44,839 nucleotides of DNA from Candidatus Gastranaerophilales bacterium (GTDB lineage: Bacteria; Cyanobacteriota; Vampirovibrionia; Gastranaerophilales; Gastranaerophilaceae). Of this stretch, positions 32,650 through 42,313 are shown piece after piece. The notes beneath the pieces are model-generated. The model saw only the letters and a list, made by a program, of their open reading frames with translations. It ran no database searches and was not told the origin of the DNA. Position 1 is the first letter of the stretch. Each line of letters begins with the position of its first letter. Location of the stretch: contig CALUTJ010000021.1 in NCBI GenBank assembly GCA_944323685.1, forward strand, positions 1 through 44,839, read 5' to 3'. A program made the position numbers and the translations under genes.

Positions 32650-34851
32650 TTATTGTTTAAACAATTCTTTTAAATCTTCAATTATCACTGGATTATTTTT
32701 TAACCTGTCTTTGTTGACAGAGTTTGTGATGTTTTCAATATCTTTTATACCGAGTTTTTTTAAACTCTGTTCAAGAGCGATATTTTTAAAAAGTTTTTCA
32801 AAATATTTGTCGATATTTTTTATGTTGAGTATTTGTTTGATTTCTTTAACCGTATTTTTTACGTATTGAGACCCGCGCGTGTCTGTTGTATTCAGGGCTT
32901 TTTCGTTTTGTTTCATAAGGGCGGCAATGCTTAAGGAAACAGCGTGTCCGTGCGCAAGATTGTAATCCGTCGTTATTTTGTAAGACAGCGCATGAGCTGC
33001 TGTGGTTTTGGAAATATTTATTGCTCTGCCTGACAGAAATGCTGCCTGTATCATTTTTTGTGCGTATAGTTCGCTTTTTGAGTTAACGTATTTTTCAAGG
33101 TAATCGCGGCAAAGTTCCATTGCTTTTTTTGCGTAAAATTTACTTTGAGCGGTTGAATTAACCGACCAGTAAGATTCTATTGCCTGACACAATGCATCAG
33201 CAGCGCAGCAGGCTTTAAGATATTTAGGATTGTCCTTTACTAAAGCGGCATCAAGTATTGCATAATCCGGCATTATAAAGTCGTGTTCAAAAGATTGCTT
33301 TTTGCCGTCAATGTATACAACAGCAAACTTTGTGGCTTCGGCTCCGGTGCCGGCGGTTGTCGGTATTGCTAAAAGAGGTGTTGATTTTATTGCGCTTTCG
33401 GTTGCAGTTGCCTTAACAACAGTGATTTTGTTGTCGTAACAGAACCTGAAAAGCTTTGCAAAATCCATTACGCTGCCGCCGCCTGCCGCTATTATAAAAT
33501 CAAATTTTTTTAATTTTTTAAGCGCTTTATCTATCTCCTGTGATTTAGGATTCGGGCTTATATCACTGTAAGTCTTAAATTTTATGCCTCTGAGCTGTTT
33601 TTCGATTTTGGATTTTATTTTTTTATAAGATTTTTTACCGGTAAAAACAAGAACATTTTTGGCATTTCTGCTTTTTATCAGCATTTTTATGTTTTCCAAC
33701 GAGTTTTTTTCGTCAAAAACAAGGTTTTGTTTTGCAAATTCCATAAATATTTCTTTGTTTTGCTGCGGCTTTTCTTTAGGTCTGCCGAGGTCTTTTCTTG
33801 CGCCGCATTTTACTTTTACTTCAAGAAGCGCAGGGCCTTGTGAGGCATTTAATTTTTTTAAGGCTTTTATAAGTTCCGTTTTGCTGCCTGCGCTTAAGAC
33901 TTCTTTGTAGCCGCAGGATTTTGCAAGTGTTTTAAAATCTATTGTATCTGCACTTGTCGGCTGTGCTCCGACAGAATCGTGTGCCTGATTGTTAAAGACA
34001 ATGTGTTTAAAGTTTTTTGCCTTTGTTTTGGCTATAACAGGCAGTGCACCTAAGTGCATGATAAAAGCACCGTCACCGTCAAAGCAGTACACATTTCTAT
34101 CCGGCTGTTCAAGTGCTATGCCGAGTGCTATTGAACTCGCATGTCCCATTGAACCGACCGTTAAAAAGTCCTGATTGTGCAATTGGTGCTGTGCTTCTCT
34201 GTATTCGTAAAGCTCCCTTGATATTTGTCCCGTGGTTGATACAATAAGCGCGTTTTTATCAACCGTTTGAGCAACCAGCTGTACTGCATCTTCTCTTGAG
34301 AGTTTGTAACCGTTATTTTTTGTATTTTTGAGTTTGTAGGCTTTAAAAGAACCTTTTTTTACGATTAAAGCAAAAGGCTTTTGCGTTTTTTCTATGTATT
34401 TGCAGGCCTTATCAAGAACCTCGAGTGCTTTTTTATTGTCCTGCGGCAAGATTTCATAATCAATGGAACAGGCTTTTAAAATTTTATCCGTAACTTTGCC
34501 CTGTTTTATGTGCTGAGGTTCGTCTTTGACCTCCGGTTCGCCGCGCCAGCCTATTATCATAAGCAGAGGAATTTTGTAGACTTCTTCATCGGTCAGGGAA
34601 AGCAATGGATTTATGCAGTTTCCGGTGCCTGAATTTTGCATATAAACAGCGGCAGGCTTTTGGCTTGCAAGGTAATGACCTGCCGCAAGCGCAATCGCGT
34701 TGCCCTCATTAGCTGTTATTATGTGTTTGTCAGCGGGTGCGTTGTCTGTTATGTATGCGCAAAGGTCTTTTAAGAGGCTGTCCGGTACCCCGCAGAAAAA
34801 GTTGATTCCGTTTTTAAGTAATGTTTGGTAAAAGTCTTTTGTTTCTATCAT
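32650..34851 (-). CDS. Phosphonopyruvate decarboxylase fused to iron-dependent alcohol dehydrogenase
   Basis: A 733-residue two-domain fusion from ATG 34851, which overlaps the previous stop (ATGA). Residues 1-375 match phosphonopyruvate decarboxylase (thiamine diphosphate): [12 protein letters not shown], the Glu in [20 protein letters not shown], and the cofactor motif [15 protein letters not shown] with a following NN. Residues about 390-733 are an iron-containing alcohol dehydrogenase: [29 protein letters not shown], and metal-ligand His in TAAHALSYK and LAHGHAVSL. Together they convert phosphonopyruvate to phosphonoacetaldehyde and reduce it to 2-hydroxyethylphosphonate. Absence of an aminotransferase argues against 2-aminoethylphosphonate. 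Confidence 0.9.
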   Translation of the reverse strand: MIETKDFYQTLLKNGINFFCGVPDSLLKDLCAYITDNAPADKHIITANEGNAIALAAGHYLASQKPAAVYMQNSGTGNCINPLLSLTDEEVYKIPLLMIIGWRGEPEVKDEPQHIKQGKVTDKILKACSIDYEILPQDNKKALEVLDKACKYIEKTQKPFALIVKKGSFKAYKLKNTKNNGYKLSREDAVQLVAQTVDKNALIVSTTGQISRELYEYREAQHQLHNQDFLTVGSMGHASSIALGIALEQPDRNVYCFDGDGAFIMHLGALPVIAKTKAKNFKHIVFNNQAHDSVGAQPTSADTIDFKTLAKSCGYKEVLSAGSKTELIKALKKLNASQGPALLEVKVKCGARKDLGRPKEKPQQNKEIFMEFAKQNLVFDEKNSLENIKMLIKSRNAKNVLVFTGKKSYKKIKSKIEKQLRGIKFKTYSDISPNPKSQEIDKALKKLKKFDFIIAAGGGSVMDFAKLFRFCYDNKITVVKATATESAIKSTPLLAIPTTAGTGAEATKFAVVYIDGKKQSFEHDFIMPDYAILDAALVKDNPKYLKACCAADALCQAIESYWSVNSTAQSKFYAKKAMELCRDYLEKYVNSKSELYAQKMIQAAFLSGRAINISKTTAAHALSYKITTDYNLAHGHAVSLSIAALMKQNEKALNTTDTRGSQYVKNTVKEIKQILNIKNIDKYFEKLFKNIALEQSLKKLGIKDIENITNSVNKDRLKNNPVIIEDLKELFKQ

Positions 34852-36161
34852 TTTGCACCCGGTATTAATGTAATTATGTCTTTTATTTTCATGCAATAAT
34901 TTTCGGAAGCCTTCTGACAGCTGTGGTTTTCCAGAATTGATTTAGCTGCGTTTACCATAGCCGGATAAGCCGCTCTTAAAAGGTGGTTAGCATAGATTAC
35001 CACGTTTATTCCGTTTTCAGCAAGTTCATCTTCAGTTACCCGTGAATAAGACGAGGGCACAACAACAAGCGGTTTTCTGTTTTCCAGTTTATTGTATTCT
35101 TTTGCAAATTCTTTTATCTCGTCAAAAGAGGTTGAGCGCGAGTGTATCATAATTCCGTCAGCCCCAGCTGCAAGATAAGTTTTTGCTCTTTCCAGTGCAT
35201 CTTGCTGTCCTTTTTCGAGAATAAGGCTTTCTATACGTGCGATAATCATAAAATCTTCACCGACTTGAGCCTGTTTGCCTGCCTGTATTTTTTGTGCAAA
35301 AACCTCTTTGTTTTCCTGTTCTTGCGCGACCTCTGTTCCGAAAAGGGAATTCTTTTTCAAGCCTGTCTTATCTTCAATAATGATAGCCGAAACACCTAAA
35401 CGTTCGAGAGATTTTACAGTGAACACAAAATGCTCCTGAGGGCCTCCGTTGTCGCCGTCATAGATAATTGGTTTTGTTGTGGCATCTAAAATATCGTTAA
35501 GACCTTCAAGTCTGGAAGTAGTGTCTATGTAACCGATATCAGGTTTTGCTTTTGCTGCGGATTGAGTGAGCGAAGATATCCAGATTCCGTCAAATTCGTA
35601 TTTCCGGTTATTCTGCACTACGCTTGTGTTTTCAACGATTAAACCACTCAGTCCGTTATGAGCCTCACAGATTTTTACGATATCCTTGCTTGCTAGCAGT
35701 CTTCTCAGTCTTGCGCATCTTATCTCGGGTGTGGTGCCGATTTCTTTTAAAACATTATTTAGCTGAGTGGAAGAAATCCCTTTTGTATACGGAATATCAA
35801 TGACTTTTCCGCCCCATTCTTTCATGACATCGATTACTCTTTGTCTTGTTTGTGCTTGAACTCCTTCTTTCCAGTCGTCACCGTGCAAAACAAAATCGGG
35901 TTTTATTTTTTTCAGGTTCGGTACGTAGTCTAAAGTTTCCTGCGCAATTACCTGTGTTACGCCTTTTACGTTTTCTATAACCACTTTTCTCTGTTCAAAA
36001 TTCATATAAGGCAGTCTTTTGTAGCTTGCGATTGCCTTATCCGTCAGCAGACCTACTATAATTTCTCCGGTTTCTCCGGCTATTTTTCTTGCTTCGTTAA
36101 TAATGTTTAAATGTCCGGGGTGTAATAAATCCGCACTCATCCCTATATAGACTTTGGGCAT
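34848..36161 (-). CDS. Cytidylyltransferase fused to phosphoenolpyruvate phosphomutase
   Basis: A 437-residue fusion. Residues 1-140 are a nucleotidyltransferase with the HxGH motif in [18 protein letters not shown] and ISSTQL near residue 130. Residues about 150-437 are PEP mutase (PepM/AepX): [20 protein letters not shown], the signature [16 protein letters not shown] and IIARIESLI. The mutase makes phosphonopyruvate from PEP; the cytidylyltransferase domain activates a phosphonate as a CMP derivative, as known for PntC-type enzymes. First gene of the operon, with GAGGAGAGG in its leader. Confidence 0.93.
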   Translation of the reverse strand: MPKVYIGMSADLLHPGHLNIINEARKIAGETGEIIVGLLTDKAIASYKRLPYMNFEQRKVVIENVKGVTQVIAQETLDYVPNLKKIKPDFVLHGDDWKEGVQAQTRQRVIDVMKEWGGKVIDIPYTKGISSTQLNNVLKEIGTTPEIRCARLRRLLASKDIVKICEAHNGLSGLIVENTSVVQNNRKYEFDGIWISSLTQSAAKAKPDIGYIDTTSRLEGLNDILDATTKPIIYDGDNGGPQEHFVFTVKSLERLGVSAIIIEDKTGLKKNSLFGTEVAQEQENKEVFAQKIQAGKQAQVGEDFMIIARIESLILEKGQQDALERAKTYLAAGADGIMIHSRSTSFDEIKEFAKEYNKLENRKPLVVVPSSYSRVTEDELAENGINVVIYANHLLRAAYPAMVNAAKSILENHSCQKASENYCMKIKDIITLIPGAK

Positions 36162-36262
36162 TTGGTAAACCGTCCTCTCCTCTGCTCATTTGTTTTAATT
36201 TTATCACAAAGAAACTGCATAATCGGAAAAATAAAAACAAATAAAGATAATACTTTTTTACA

Positions 36263-36282
36263 ACCAATAATTGTACATTGGT
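36263..36282. promoter_or_regulatory. Inverted repeat in the divergent promoter gap of the phosphonate operon
   Basis: accaat (36263-36268) and attggt (36277-36282) are perfect 6-bp arms with an 8-base centre, in the 184-bp gap between the operon start at 36161 and the plus-strand gene at 36346. It is a candidate operator; short arms make chance occurrence possible. Confidence 0.3.
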
Positions 36283-36345
36283 GTATTTTAACTTGAGCAA
36301 AAGGAACGTAAACTGTCTATAGATATCTTAGAGAGGAGTCTTGTA

Positions 36346-36654
36346 ATGCTTACTGAAAGGTATATAGAAGGTCTTAATCAGCGTCATCAACTGGAATTTA
36401 ATAATGTGGGCAAGGAAATACTTCCCTGGCTTGAGGATGTTGCTGCTGAAAATAATTGTAAAATTGACCGAAAAGAATGGAAAAGTAAATATAACAGCTA
36501 TGTAATTTATGACTATGAGCCGTTTTGCTCTGACGGTTTTGAGATTAATCTGGTTATTTCATCTTTAAGCAGAGAGCATCTCGATTTTTTAAAATATTTG
36601 TACGAAAACAAACTTAATACAATCGAATATTTAAACAATTGCGTAATTAATTAA
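36346..36654 (+). CDS. Hypothetical protein divergent from the phosphonate operon
   Basis: A 102-residue product with a strong ribosome-binding site (GAGGAG 7 nt upstream). The sequence (LTERYIEGLNQRHQLEFNNV, then WLEDVAAENNCKIDRKEWKS) is helical and charged, with no signal or membrane segment, and ends LKYLYENKLNTIEYLNN. It lies alone on the plus strand between two minus-strand glycan groups and is followed by a terminator. I do not recognise the family. Confidence 0.65.
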   Translation: MLTERYIEGLNQRHQLEFNNVGKEILPWLEDVAAENNCKIDRKEWKSKYNSYVIYDYEPFCSDGFEINLVISSLSREHLDFLKYLYENKLNTIEYLNNCVIN

Positions 36655-36685
36655 AAATTTTAAGCTGTTGTAATATATAATTTTA

Positions 36686-36713
36686 AGGTTGGGTGTACGC
36701 CCGACCTTTTGTA
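36686..36713. terminator. Bidirectional terminator containing a palindromic repeat
   Basis: aaggttggg (36686-36694) pairs with the stretch cgcccgacctt (36699-36709), with T after it. The arms resemble the gtaggttgggc repeat found near 16.6 kb, so this repeat family may serve as a terminator here between convergent genes. Confidence 0.7.
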
Positions 36714-36735
36714 TGTTTTAAATTGAGTATGGCTG

Positions 36736-37737
36736 CTAAAGTGATATCGATTGTTTGATGGCGATGCAGGTCTTTTTTATTTTGTCCTGATATTCAAAAA
36801 TAAAATACGGCATTTTTAATACGTCAATATATTGTTTAAAAAATTCGCTTTTGCAAACAACATCATCTCCGATATTTTTGTGAATATATCGAAAAGTTTT
36901 TTGCATAACTTTGTAGAATTTTACTTTGTGAGAGGTTTTAATATGTTTGTAATGCCAGAAAAAATTTCTTATTTTCCTTAAAACAAATTGTTCAAAAAAC
37001 AGCTTTCCGTTTTTTGTTTTGGAAAGTTCTTTTTCGCATAGCAAAAAGTCTTCGTAAAACGCATTAATACATCTTTCCACCGTTCTTGTCGAGGAGTTGT
37101 CGCGTAATCTGTAATTGTAGACGCATTTGTTTAAAACACTGACTCTGTCAACATTAGCAAGAAAACAGAAAAACGGACTGTGGTCTTCAAGATGTTTGTG
37201 AGAAGCATATTTATAGCCGTATTTTTTCATACTGTCAAGACGATATATTCTAAACGGGCGCGGCGTTGTATTGTAAATAATATCTTTTGCGTCAACCGGT
37301 GAAAATACTTTCTCGCCAAATTTTTCATAATATGTTTGAGCAGGCTTAAAAATGTGCTTTTTATTGTCGCTTCCTGTTTCATAAACATTAAAAAACACAA
37401 TCTCCGAGTTATCCTGTTCAATTTTGTTGTACAAAAGCTCAAGAGCCTCCGGCTCAAGCCAGTCATCAGCGTCAACAAAAATCACGTATTTGCCCGTAAC
37501 ATATTGCAGTGCGTTATTTCTTGCGACTCCCTGTCCTGAATTTTTTTGATAAAGTAAACGGACTCTTTCATCGGCTTGTTGATATTCTGAAAGAATATCA
37601 ACAGACATGTCTGTTGAACCGTCGTCAACGCAAAAGACTTCGATATCTTTTAAAGACTGATTTAAAATGCTGTCAAGGCATTCGTGCAAAAATTCTGCGC
37701 AATTATAAACGGGTATTACAACGGAAACCAATGGCAT
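36736..37737 (-). CDS. Family 2 glycosyltransferase
   Basis: A 333-residue GT-A enzyme. VSVVIPVYNCAEFLHECLDS opens the nucleotide-binding fold; VFCVDDGSTD, SGQGVARNNAL and YVIFVDADDWLEPEALELLY (metal-binding DAD) follow. The C-terminal about 110 residues are basic and lack an obvious membrane anchor. It adds a sugar to a growing surface polymer, donor unknown. Its ATG overlaps the stop of the TagB/TagF-like gene (TGATG), so they are translationally coupled. Confidence 0.92.
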   Translation of the reverse strand: MPLVSVVIPVYNCAEFLHECLDSILNQSLKDIEVFCVDDGSTDMSVDILSEYQQADERVRLLYQKNSGQGVARNNALQYVTGKYVIFVDADDWLEPEALELLYNKIEQDNSEIVFFNVYETGSDNKKHIFKPAQTYYEKFGEKVFSPVDAKDIIYNTTPRPFRIYRLDSMKKYGYKYASHKHLEDHSPFFCFLANVDRVSVLNKCVYNYRLRDNSSTRTVERCINAFYEDFLLCEKELSKTKNGKLFFEQFVLRKIRNFFWHYKHIKTSHKVKFYKVMQKTFRYIHKNIGDDVVCKSEFFKQYIDVLKMPYFIFEYQDKIKKTCIAIKQSISL

Positions 37738-39047
37738 CAGTCAATCTCCAATACTTCTTTGATATCATTCAATATATTTTGTGCGGCATAATTATCCTGA
37801 TATCCGTACTGCTTTAAAGCTGCCGCTCTCTTTTCTTTTAAATAGTCATTGTTTTTAATTAAGACATTATCAAGAGCATGCTCAAGTTCCGACAAATTTG
37901 TGACATTGTAGTAGTTTTCCACAATATTTTGTACAGAAGGGTTAAAAGGTACTGCGTTGTCTGATTTTAGGTGAATAAGAGGTTTGCCGGTTAAAAAATA
38001 TTCCGTTTCAAACGAGCCGCAATCCGTTATCATTGCCCTAGAGCACATAAACATATCGAGGTAGTTCCCTGTTTCGCAAACAGTGCCAATATCTTCCCAG
38101 CTTTGCCAGTAGTTTTCAACTTCATTTTTTGTCATATATTTATGTTGAACCAAGTAATTTTTAAGACACGGGTGGGGTTTGAATACCCAGTTAATTTCTC
38201 TGTGTTTTTTTGCGTAATCAAGGATAAATTGTCCGTTTTGTAAAAATGTTCCCCAGCAAAGATTATTGTTCTCATCAACAGACCAGTGAGGAGCATATAT
38301 AACATACTCTTTTTTTTCAAATTGTTTGTCTTTATTTTCATAAAAGTAATCAAGCATCGTGTGTCCGACTGCTTTTAAATTGCTGCCTTTATTTGTATAC
38401 CATGTCAGATTTTTTGAATAATATTCTTTTATTACGTCGTTCAAAACATAATGTGTCTGCACATACTGGTGGAATCTCAAAGAATATTCTATGGGAGATA
38501 TCGAAGTCGCAACAAAATAAGGCACATAAAAAGTCAGTGCAAATTTTGAACACACAACAGGCCCCTGTGACGTTTCAACATACCACGGGTGTTGATAAAA
38601 AATTATGTCGGGCTCGGGTGTCATTTTTTCAAACGGAATATACCTGTCATTTTTTAAGTCATAAGCATAAGATACCCGCATATTTTGTGAATCAAAAAAA
38701 TCAAAAACTTTTTTTATTTCTTCATTTTTTTGAAAGTTAAAGTTATCAACGGGTGCTGCGTTTTTTGTTACAAAAATATGCGCTGCAAAATTCTCGCTTT
38801 TTTCAAACAAATCATATAGGCTCTGGCATTTCCATTTTGTTTCGTCATAGACATAAAAGGCCACATTAATTTTTTTGTGTTTGGCTTTTTTACGGAGTTT
38901 TTTTAAAACGGATTTTTTATTTTTGTTTATGTACAAAGAATTGAAAAAAACTTTTAAGTTTAATCCGAATTCGCGCAGCCCTTCTCTGTATTTTGAAGGA
39001 AGAAAAAGGGCAATTGTCTGTGTAATTTTGTCGTAAGGAATATACAT
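37737..39047 (-). CDS. CDP-glycerol glycerophosphotransferase-like (TagB/TagF family) protein
   Basis: A 436-residue protein with the two-domain transferase architecture. KEYVIYAPHWSVDEN, INWVFKPHPCLKNYL (catalytic-site KPHP) and MITDCGSFETEYFLTGKPLI correspond to the conserved motifs of the family, which transfers glycerol- or ribitol-phosphate from CDP-activated donors to polymers. The N-terminal 60 residues are basic and may contact the membrane. In an outer-membrane organism a phosphopolymer or phosphonate-bearing capsule is a reasonable inference. It is 8 bp downstream of the small Rossmann gene. Confidence 0.8.
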   Translation of the reverse strand: MYIPYDKITQTIALFLPSKYREGLREFGLNLKVFFNSLYINKNKKSVLKKLRKKAKHKKINVAFYVYDETKWKCQSLYDLFEKSENFAAHIFVTKNAAPVDNFNFQKNEEIKKVFDFFDSQNMRVSYAYDLKNDRYIPFEKMTPEPDIIFYQHPWYVETSQGPVVCSKFALTFYVPYFVATSISPIEYSLRFHQYVQTHYVLNDVIKEYYSKNLTWYTNKGSNLKAVGHTMLDYFYENKDKQFEKKEYVIYAPHWSVDENNNLCWGTFLQNGQFILDYAKKHREINWVFKPHPCLKNYLVQHKYMTKNEVENYWQSWEDIGTVCETGNYLDMFMCSRAMITDCGSFETEYFLTGKPLIHLKSDNAVPFNPSVQNIVENYYNVTNLSELEHALDNVLIKNNDYLKEKRAAALKQYGYQDNYAAQNILNDIKEVLEID

Positions 39048-39055
39048 AATTTACT

Positions 39056-39457
39056 TTAATTACTCCAGATTTCTTTTATTAAATCCGCAAGCGGAATCCG
39101 TGCTAAAGGATAGATTTTTGTTTTTGTTTTGTTAAAAACGTTAATCTCAAAATCTTCTGTTATACCAAGATATTTTAAAGTGGCGACAAGTACAACATCC
39201 GGCTTATAAGAGGTCATTTTGTCCTTGGGGATAATTTTGTATCCGAGAAAGTCCTCTCCCTCCTGTTTGGAATTGAATTTCATATCAGACACCCCGATAA
39301 TATTGAGTTTTGAGAGGTCATAATTTTTTTTGATATATTGAAATAACGAGCCTGAACCGTAAATTATAACGGTTTTGTTTTTGAGTTTTTTGTTTAATTT
39401 ATCAAGATATTTTTCAAATTTAATATGTTCCAGATATTCTTTTAAATCCCCGCTCAT
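39056..39457 (-). CDS. Small Rossmann-fold protein (second copy)
   Basis: From ATG 39457 (AAGG 8 nt upstream; a TTG at 39478 is less likely) the product is 133 residues. LKNKTVIIYGSGSLFQYIKK and NYDLSKLNIIGVSDMKFNSK align with the protein at 30925-31323, including DLSKLNI. It leads the TagB/TagF-GT2 group. Probable nucleotide or NDP-sugar binding; no catalytic residues can be assigned. Confidence 0.7.
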   Translation of the reverse strand: MSGDLKEYLEHIKFEKYLDKLNKKLKNKTVIIYGSGSLFQYIKKNYDLSKLNIIGVSDMKFNSKQEGEDFLGYKIIPKDKMTSYKPDVVLVATLKYLGITEDFEINVFNKTKTKIYPLARIPLADLIKEIWSN

Positions 39458-39529
39458 AAATCCAACCTTGTCGAACAATATATGTATTTTTATCTTATTG
39501 TATCAAAAAAACATATAAGGCGCCAAAAG

Positions 39530-42139
39530 CTAAATACTTATTCTTATGCCGAATAAAAGCGCAATGCCGTTTCGTCCGCCGTTACGGATTAATGTTTCAA
39601 AAAATCCAGTTACTCTGTCTCCATAGCGTTTTTGCATACCGGCACCGTATTGAACAAATGGTTCTATTGATATGTTTGGCAAATACACGTCATTTGCCTG
39701 AAATTTTGCGTGGTCAATTACATTCCATACCACGGATACACAAAGATAAGGCTGTAGATACTTTTTGAAGTTTCCTATCAGCTTTATTCTCGGTTCCAGC
39801 TGCAAGGCGTGCAGAGGCTCAGCGTTTATGCGTACATTTGAGGATGTTGTGTAATTAAACGTATTGATAAAAGAGTACGAAGCTAAAAATGCAGGTTGTA
39901 AGATAAGACGGCGTTTTAACAGTTCAAAATTGTAGCCGCTCATCTGGGCAATGCCTGTATTGAGCATTGCAAAGTTATCCCTTCCGTCAATAGTGGTTGC
40001 TTCCGAGGAATTGGCTCCTGCGTTTACCGTCCACACTGAAAAAAATTTGTCTTTATAAAAAGCCGTATCAAGCCCTAGGACTCCGCCGTTATTATAAATC
40101 CCGTTGCCCTGCCATGCCTGATGCGAGCCGTTATATCCTGCATACGCTCCGTATAAAGCATACCAGCCGTTTTTAAGTTTCTTTAATCCGCTTTCTGCCC
40201 CGACAAGGCTGCCGTAGCTGACGTTAGAAACCTCCGGTCCCCTTCTTAAAGAAACATTTTCAAACGTTGAATACGGTTTAAACCAGATTCCTGTTCTTTG
40301 TTCCGGCATTAAAAAAGGAGAGAACGTAAAGTTGTTGTCTGCTGCTGCCAGTTTGTTCATCTTGCTGTAAGAAGTAGTGTTATCAGGCGGTGTAATCATC
40401 ACCATATCAAGATTTGAAAACACATTTCTGTAAGTATCAATCTGTGTTAAATATCCGGCAAGCTGTGCTGCTATCGGAGCAGCAAGTATAGCAGAATTAA
40501 ATCCTGCCCTTATAAAATCAAAATTTCCGTTTGAAATGTCATAGCTGGACCTGTAGTCGTAGATTGATGTGTGTATTGTTTTGGGCACATACTTGACGGA
40601 ATCTTTTAAAACGTCATTTGCAAACGGTATTGAGATTTTTTGGTTTTCCGGTGCACCATGCAAAGCAAGATTGCGCACAAAAAGTGTTCCGTCTCCGCCT
40701 AAAGAATCGGCCGAAATTGTATCCATTGTATTGGTGTTAAAGTTGACATCGGCAAAAATATTGGCAGTTCCGTTTAAATTGAGGTTGTGAAAATTAATGT
40801 TGTTAATTTCATTATTAACAATATTAAAATTAATATTGTCAGCGAAATTTGTATTTTGTGCGTTAAAGTAGCTGCTGCCAGCAAGCAGGTTGACTGTGCC
40901 GGCATTAAAGTCAAAAGTGCCTGTATAATTTTGGTTTACACCGCCGAGATTTAACATACCGCTGCCGTTTTTGCTTAAAGTGCCGCTGCCTTTTATTCCG
41001 CTCAGGATATTTGTTGTACCGCTGCCGTTAAATTCGACAACGCCCGTTGAATTATTGTATATATCGTTTAAATCATTGTTTTTGTCAAAATTGTTTTTAA
41101 GCGTGGAATTTTCTATCTCAAGCCTGCCGGAGTTATACAAAGCTCCGCCGTCAGAATACGAAGTTGAAGAATCCACCCTGTTATTTTCAATAAGTGAATC
41201 AGAAATTGTTGTATTGCCGTTTACATCATTGTACAAAGCCCCTCCGTCTGCATAATACGGAGATTTTACGTAATTGTTTTTTATTACGGAATTGTTTATT
41301 GTTAAATTTGAATTGTTGTAAATTGCCCCGCCTAAAGACGGTGAATTTGTATCCCCCTGAGCGTAGTTTCCGTCAAAAGTTGCGCCGTCTAATGACATTG
41401 TACCTACGTTATACAGGGCTCCTCCGTAAACAATCATTGAGTCATCCCCGTAAACATAATTATTCTCAAAGCTTGTATTTCTGATATTGACGTTTCCGTT
41501 GTTATACAAAGCTCCGCCGTGAGGTACAACCGTTCCGTATGCGTAGTTATTGCGAAATATTGAATTATCAATCTCCATTTGTGCCACATAAACGCTTTCG
41601 CGGTAGCCGTTTGCAATAGCACCGCCGTATGATGAAGCTCCGTTTGTATGGTTGTTTTCAAACAATGTATTATCAATATCGGCACTGCCGCCGCTAAGGT
41701 TGTACAAGGCTCCGGCAACTCCAAAATTTTGCCCGCCGGCATCAACAAAATTTTCACTAAAGGCTGCGTTTTTTACCTCAAGACTGCCTCCGTCATTAAA
41801 AATTGCTCCTGCAAAAGTAGAAGATTGATAAGTCTGTCCCTGACAGTTTCTTATGCCTACTCCGTTGAAATTGCTGCTTCTGTTCAGAACAAATCCGCCA
41901 AAAGTGTTGTTGCCGTTGATATAATAATTATTTCCGTCAAAACTGATATCTAGACCTGAAAAGTGTGCGCCGATTGTTGCATCAGAGTTTAGATTGTCCG
42001 TAAACACAAGAGTATCACCGCTTGTAACATTGCTGTCAAGCAGTTCTCTGAAATTTGCTATATCTATATCATCCGCAAATACTGGAAGCGGCAATATCGC
42101 AAAACAAATGACCCAAAATATAACCTTTAAATCTTTCAT
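39530..42139 (-). CDS. Pmp-like autotransporter (type V secretion) protein
   Basis: An 869-residue protein. The signal peptide is KVIFWVICFAILPLPVFA. Residues about 40-420 form a right-handed beta-helix built from repeated units with GGALYN and FENNY/FRNNY motifs (chlamydial Pmp-type GGA[ILV] and FxxN). The last about 260 residues form the autotransporter beta-barrel (FKPYSTFENVSLRRGPEVSN on to FGIRISI at the very end). It is expected to be inserted in the outer membrane with the passenger on the surface, as an adhesin. A taatat/tataat box lies within a few bases of the ATG. It lies next to the glycan groups on the same strand. Confidence 0.9.
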   Translation of the reverse strand: MKDLKVIFWVICFAILPLPVFADDIDIANFRELLDSNVTSGDTLVFTDNLNSDATIGAHFSGLDISFDGNNYYINGNNTFGGFVLNRSSNFNGVGIRNCQGQTYQSSTFAGAIFNDGGSLEVKNAAFSENFVDAGGQNFGVAGALYNLSGGSADIDNTLFENNHTNGASSYGGAIANGYRESVYVAQMEIDNSIFRNNYAYGTVVPHGGALYNNGNVNIRNTSFENNYVYGDDSMIVYGGALYNVGTMSLDGATFDGNYAQGDTNSPSLGGAIYNNSNLTINNSVIKNNYVKSPYYADGGALYNDVNGNTTISDSLIENNRVDSSTSYSDGGALYNSGRLEIENSTLKNNFDKNNDLNDIYNNSTGVVEFNGSGTTNILSGIKGSGTLSKNGSGMLNLGGVNQNYTGTFDFNAGTVNLLAGSSYFNAQNTNFADNINFNIVNNEINNINFHNLNLNGTANIFADVNFNTNTMDTISADSLGGDGTLFVRNLALHGAPENQKISIPFANDVLKDSVKYVPKTIHTSIYDYRSSYDISNGNFDFIRAGFNSAILAAPIAAQLAGYLTQIDTYRNVFSNLDMVMITPPDNTTSYSKMNKLAAADNNFTFSPFLMPEQRTGIWFKPYSTFENVSLRRGPEVSNVSYGSLVGAESGLKKLKNGWYALYGAYAGYNGSHQAWQGNGIYNNGGVLGLDTAFYKDKFFSVWTVNAGANSSEATTIDGRDNFAMLNTGIAQMSGYNFELLKRRLILQPAFLASYSFINTFNYTTSSNVRINAEPLHALQLEPRIKLIGNFKKYLQPYLCVSVVWNVIDHAKFQANDVYLPNISIEPFVQYGAGMQKRYGDRVTGFFETLIRNGGRNGIALLFGIRISI

Positions 42140-42313
42140 AAGATTATATTATTTATTTACTTGAATAATAATATTAAACGGATGTGTATTTATAATTTAT
42201 CCGTCAGTAGTAAATAATACTGTCAATATATTTTTATTTGGCGAATCTGTTGCGTAACAGCTTCTATATTTGTAAGAGCAAATTATTTAATCAAAAATCA
42301 ATATAAATGCAGG

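Noticed and set aside
29829-36161. Phosphocholine (lic) or aminoethylphosphonate pathway
   Set aside because: No choline kinase, choline transporter or AEP aminotransferase gene is present; the PEP mutase, Ppd and alcohol dehydrogenase set fits hydroxyethylphosphonate better.
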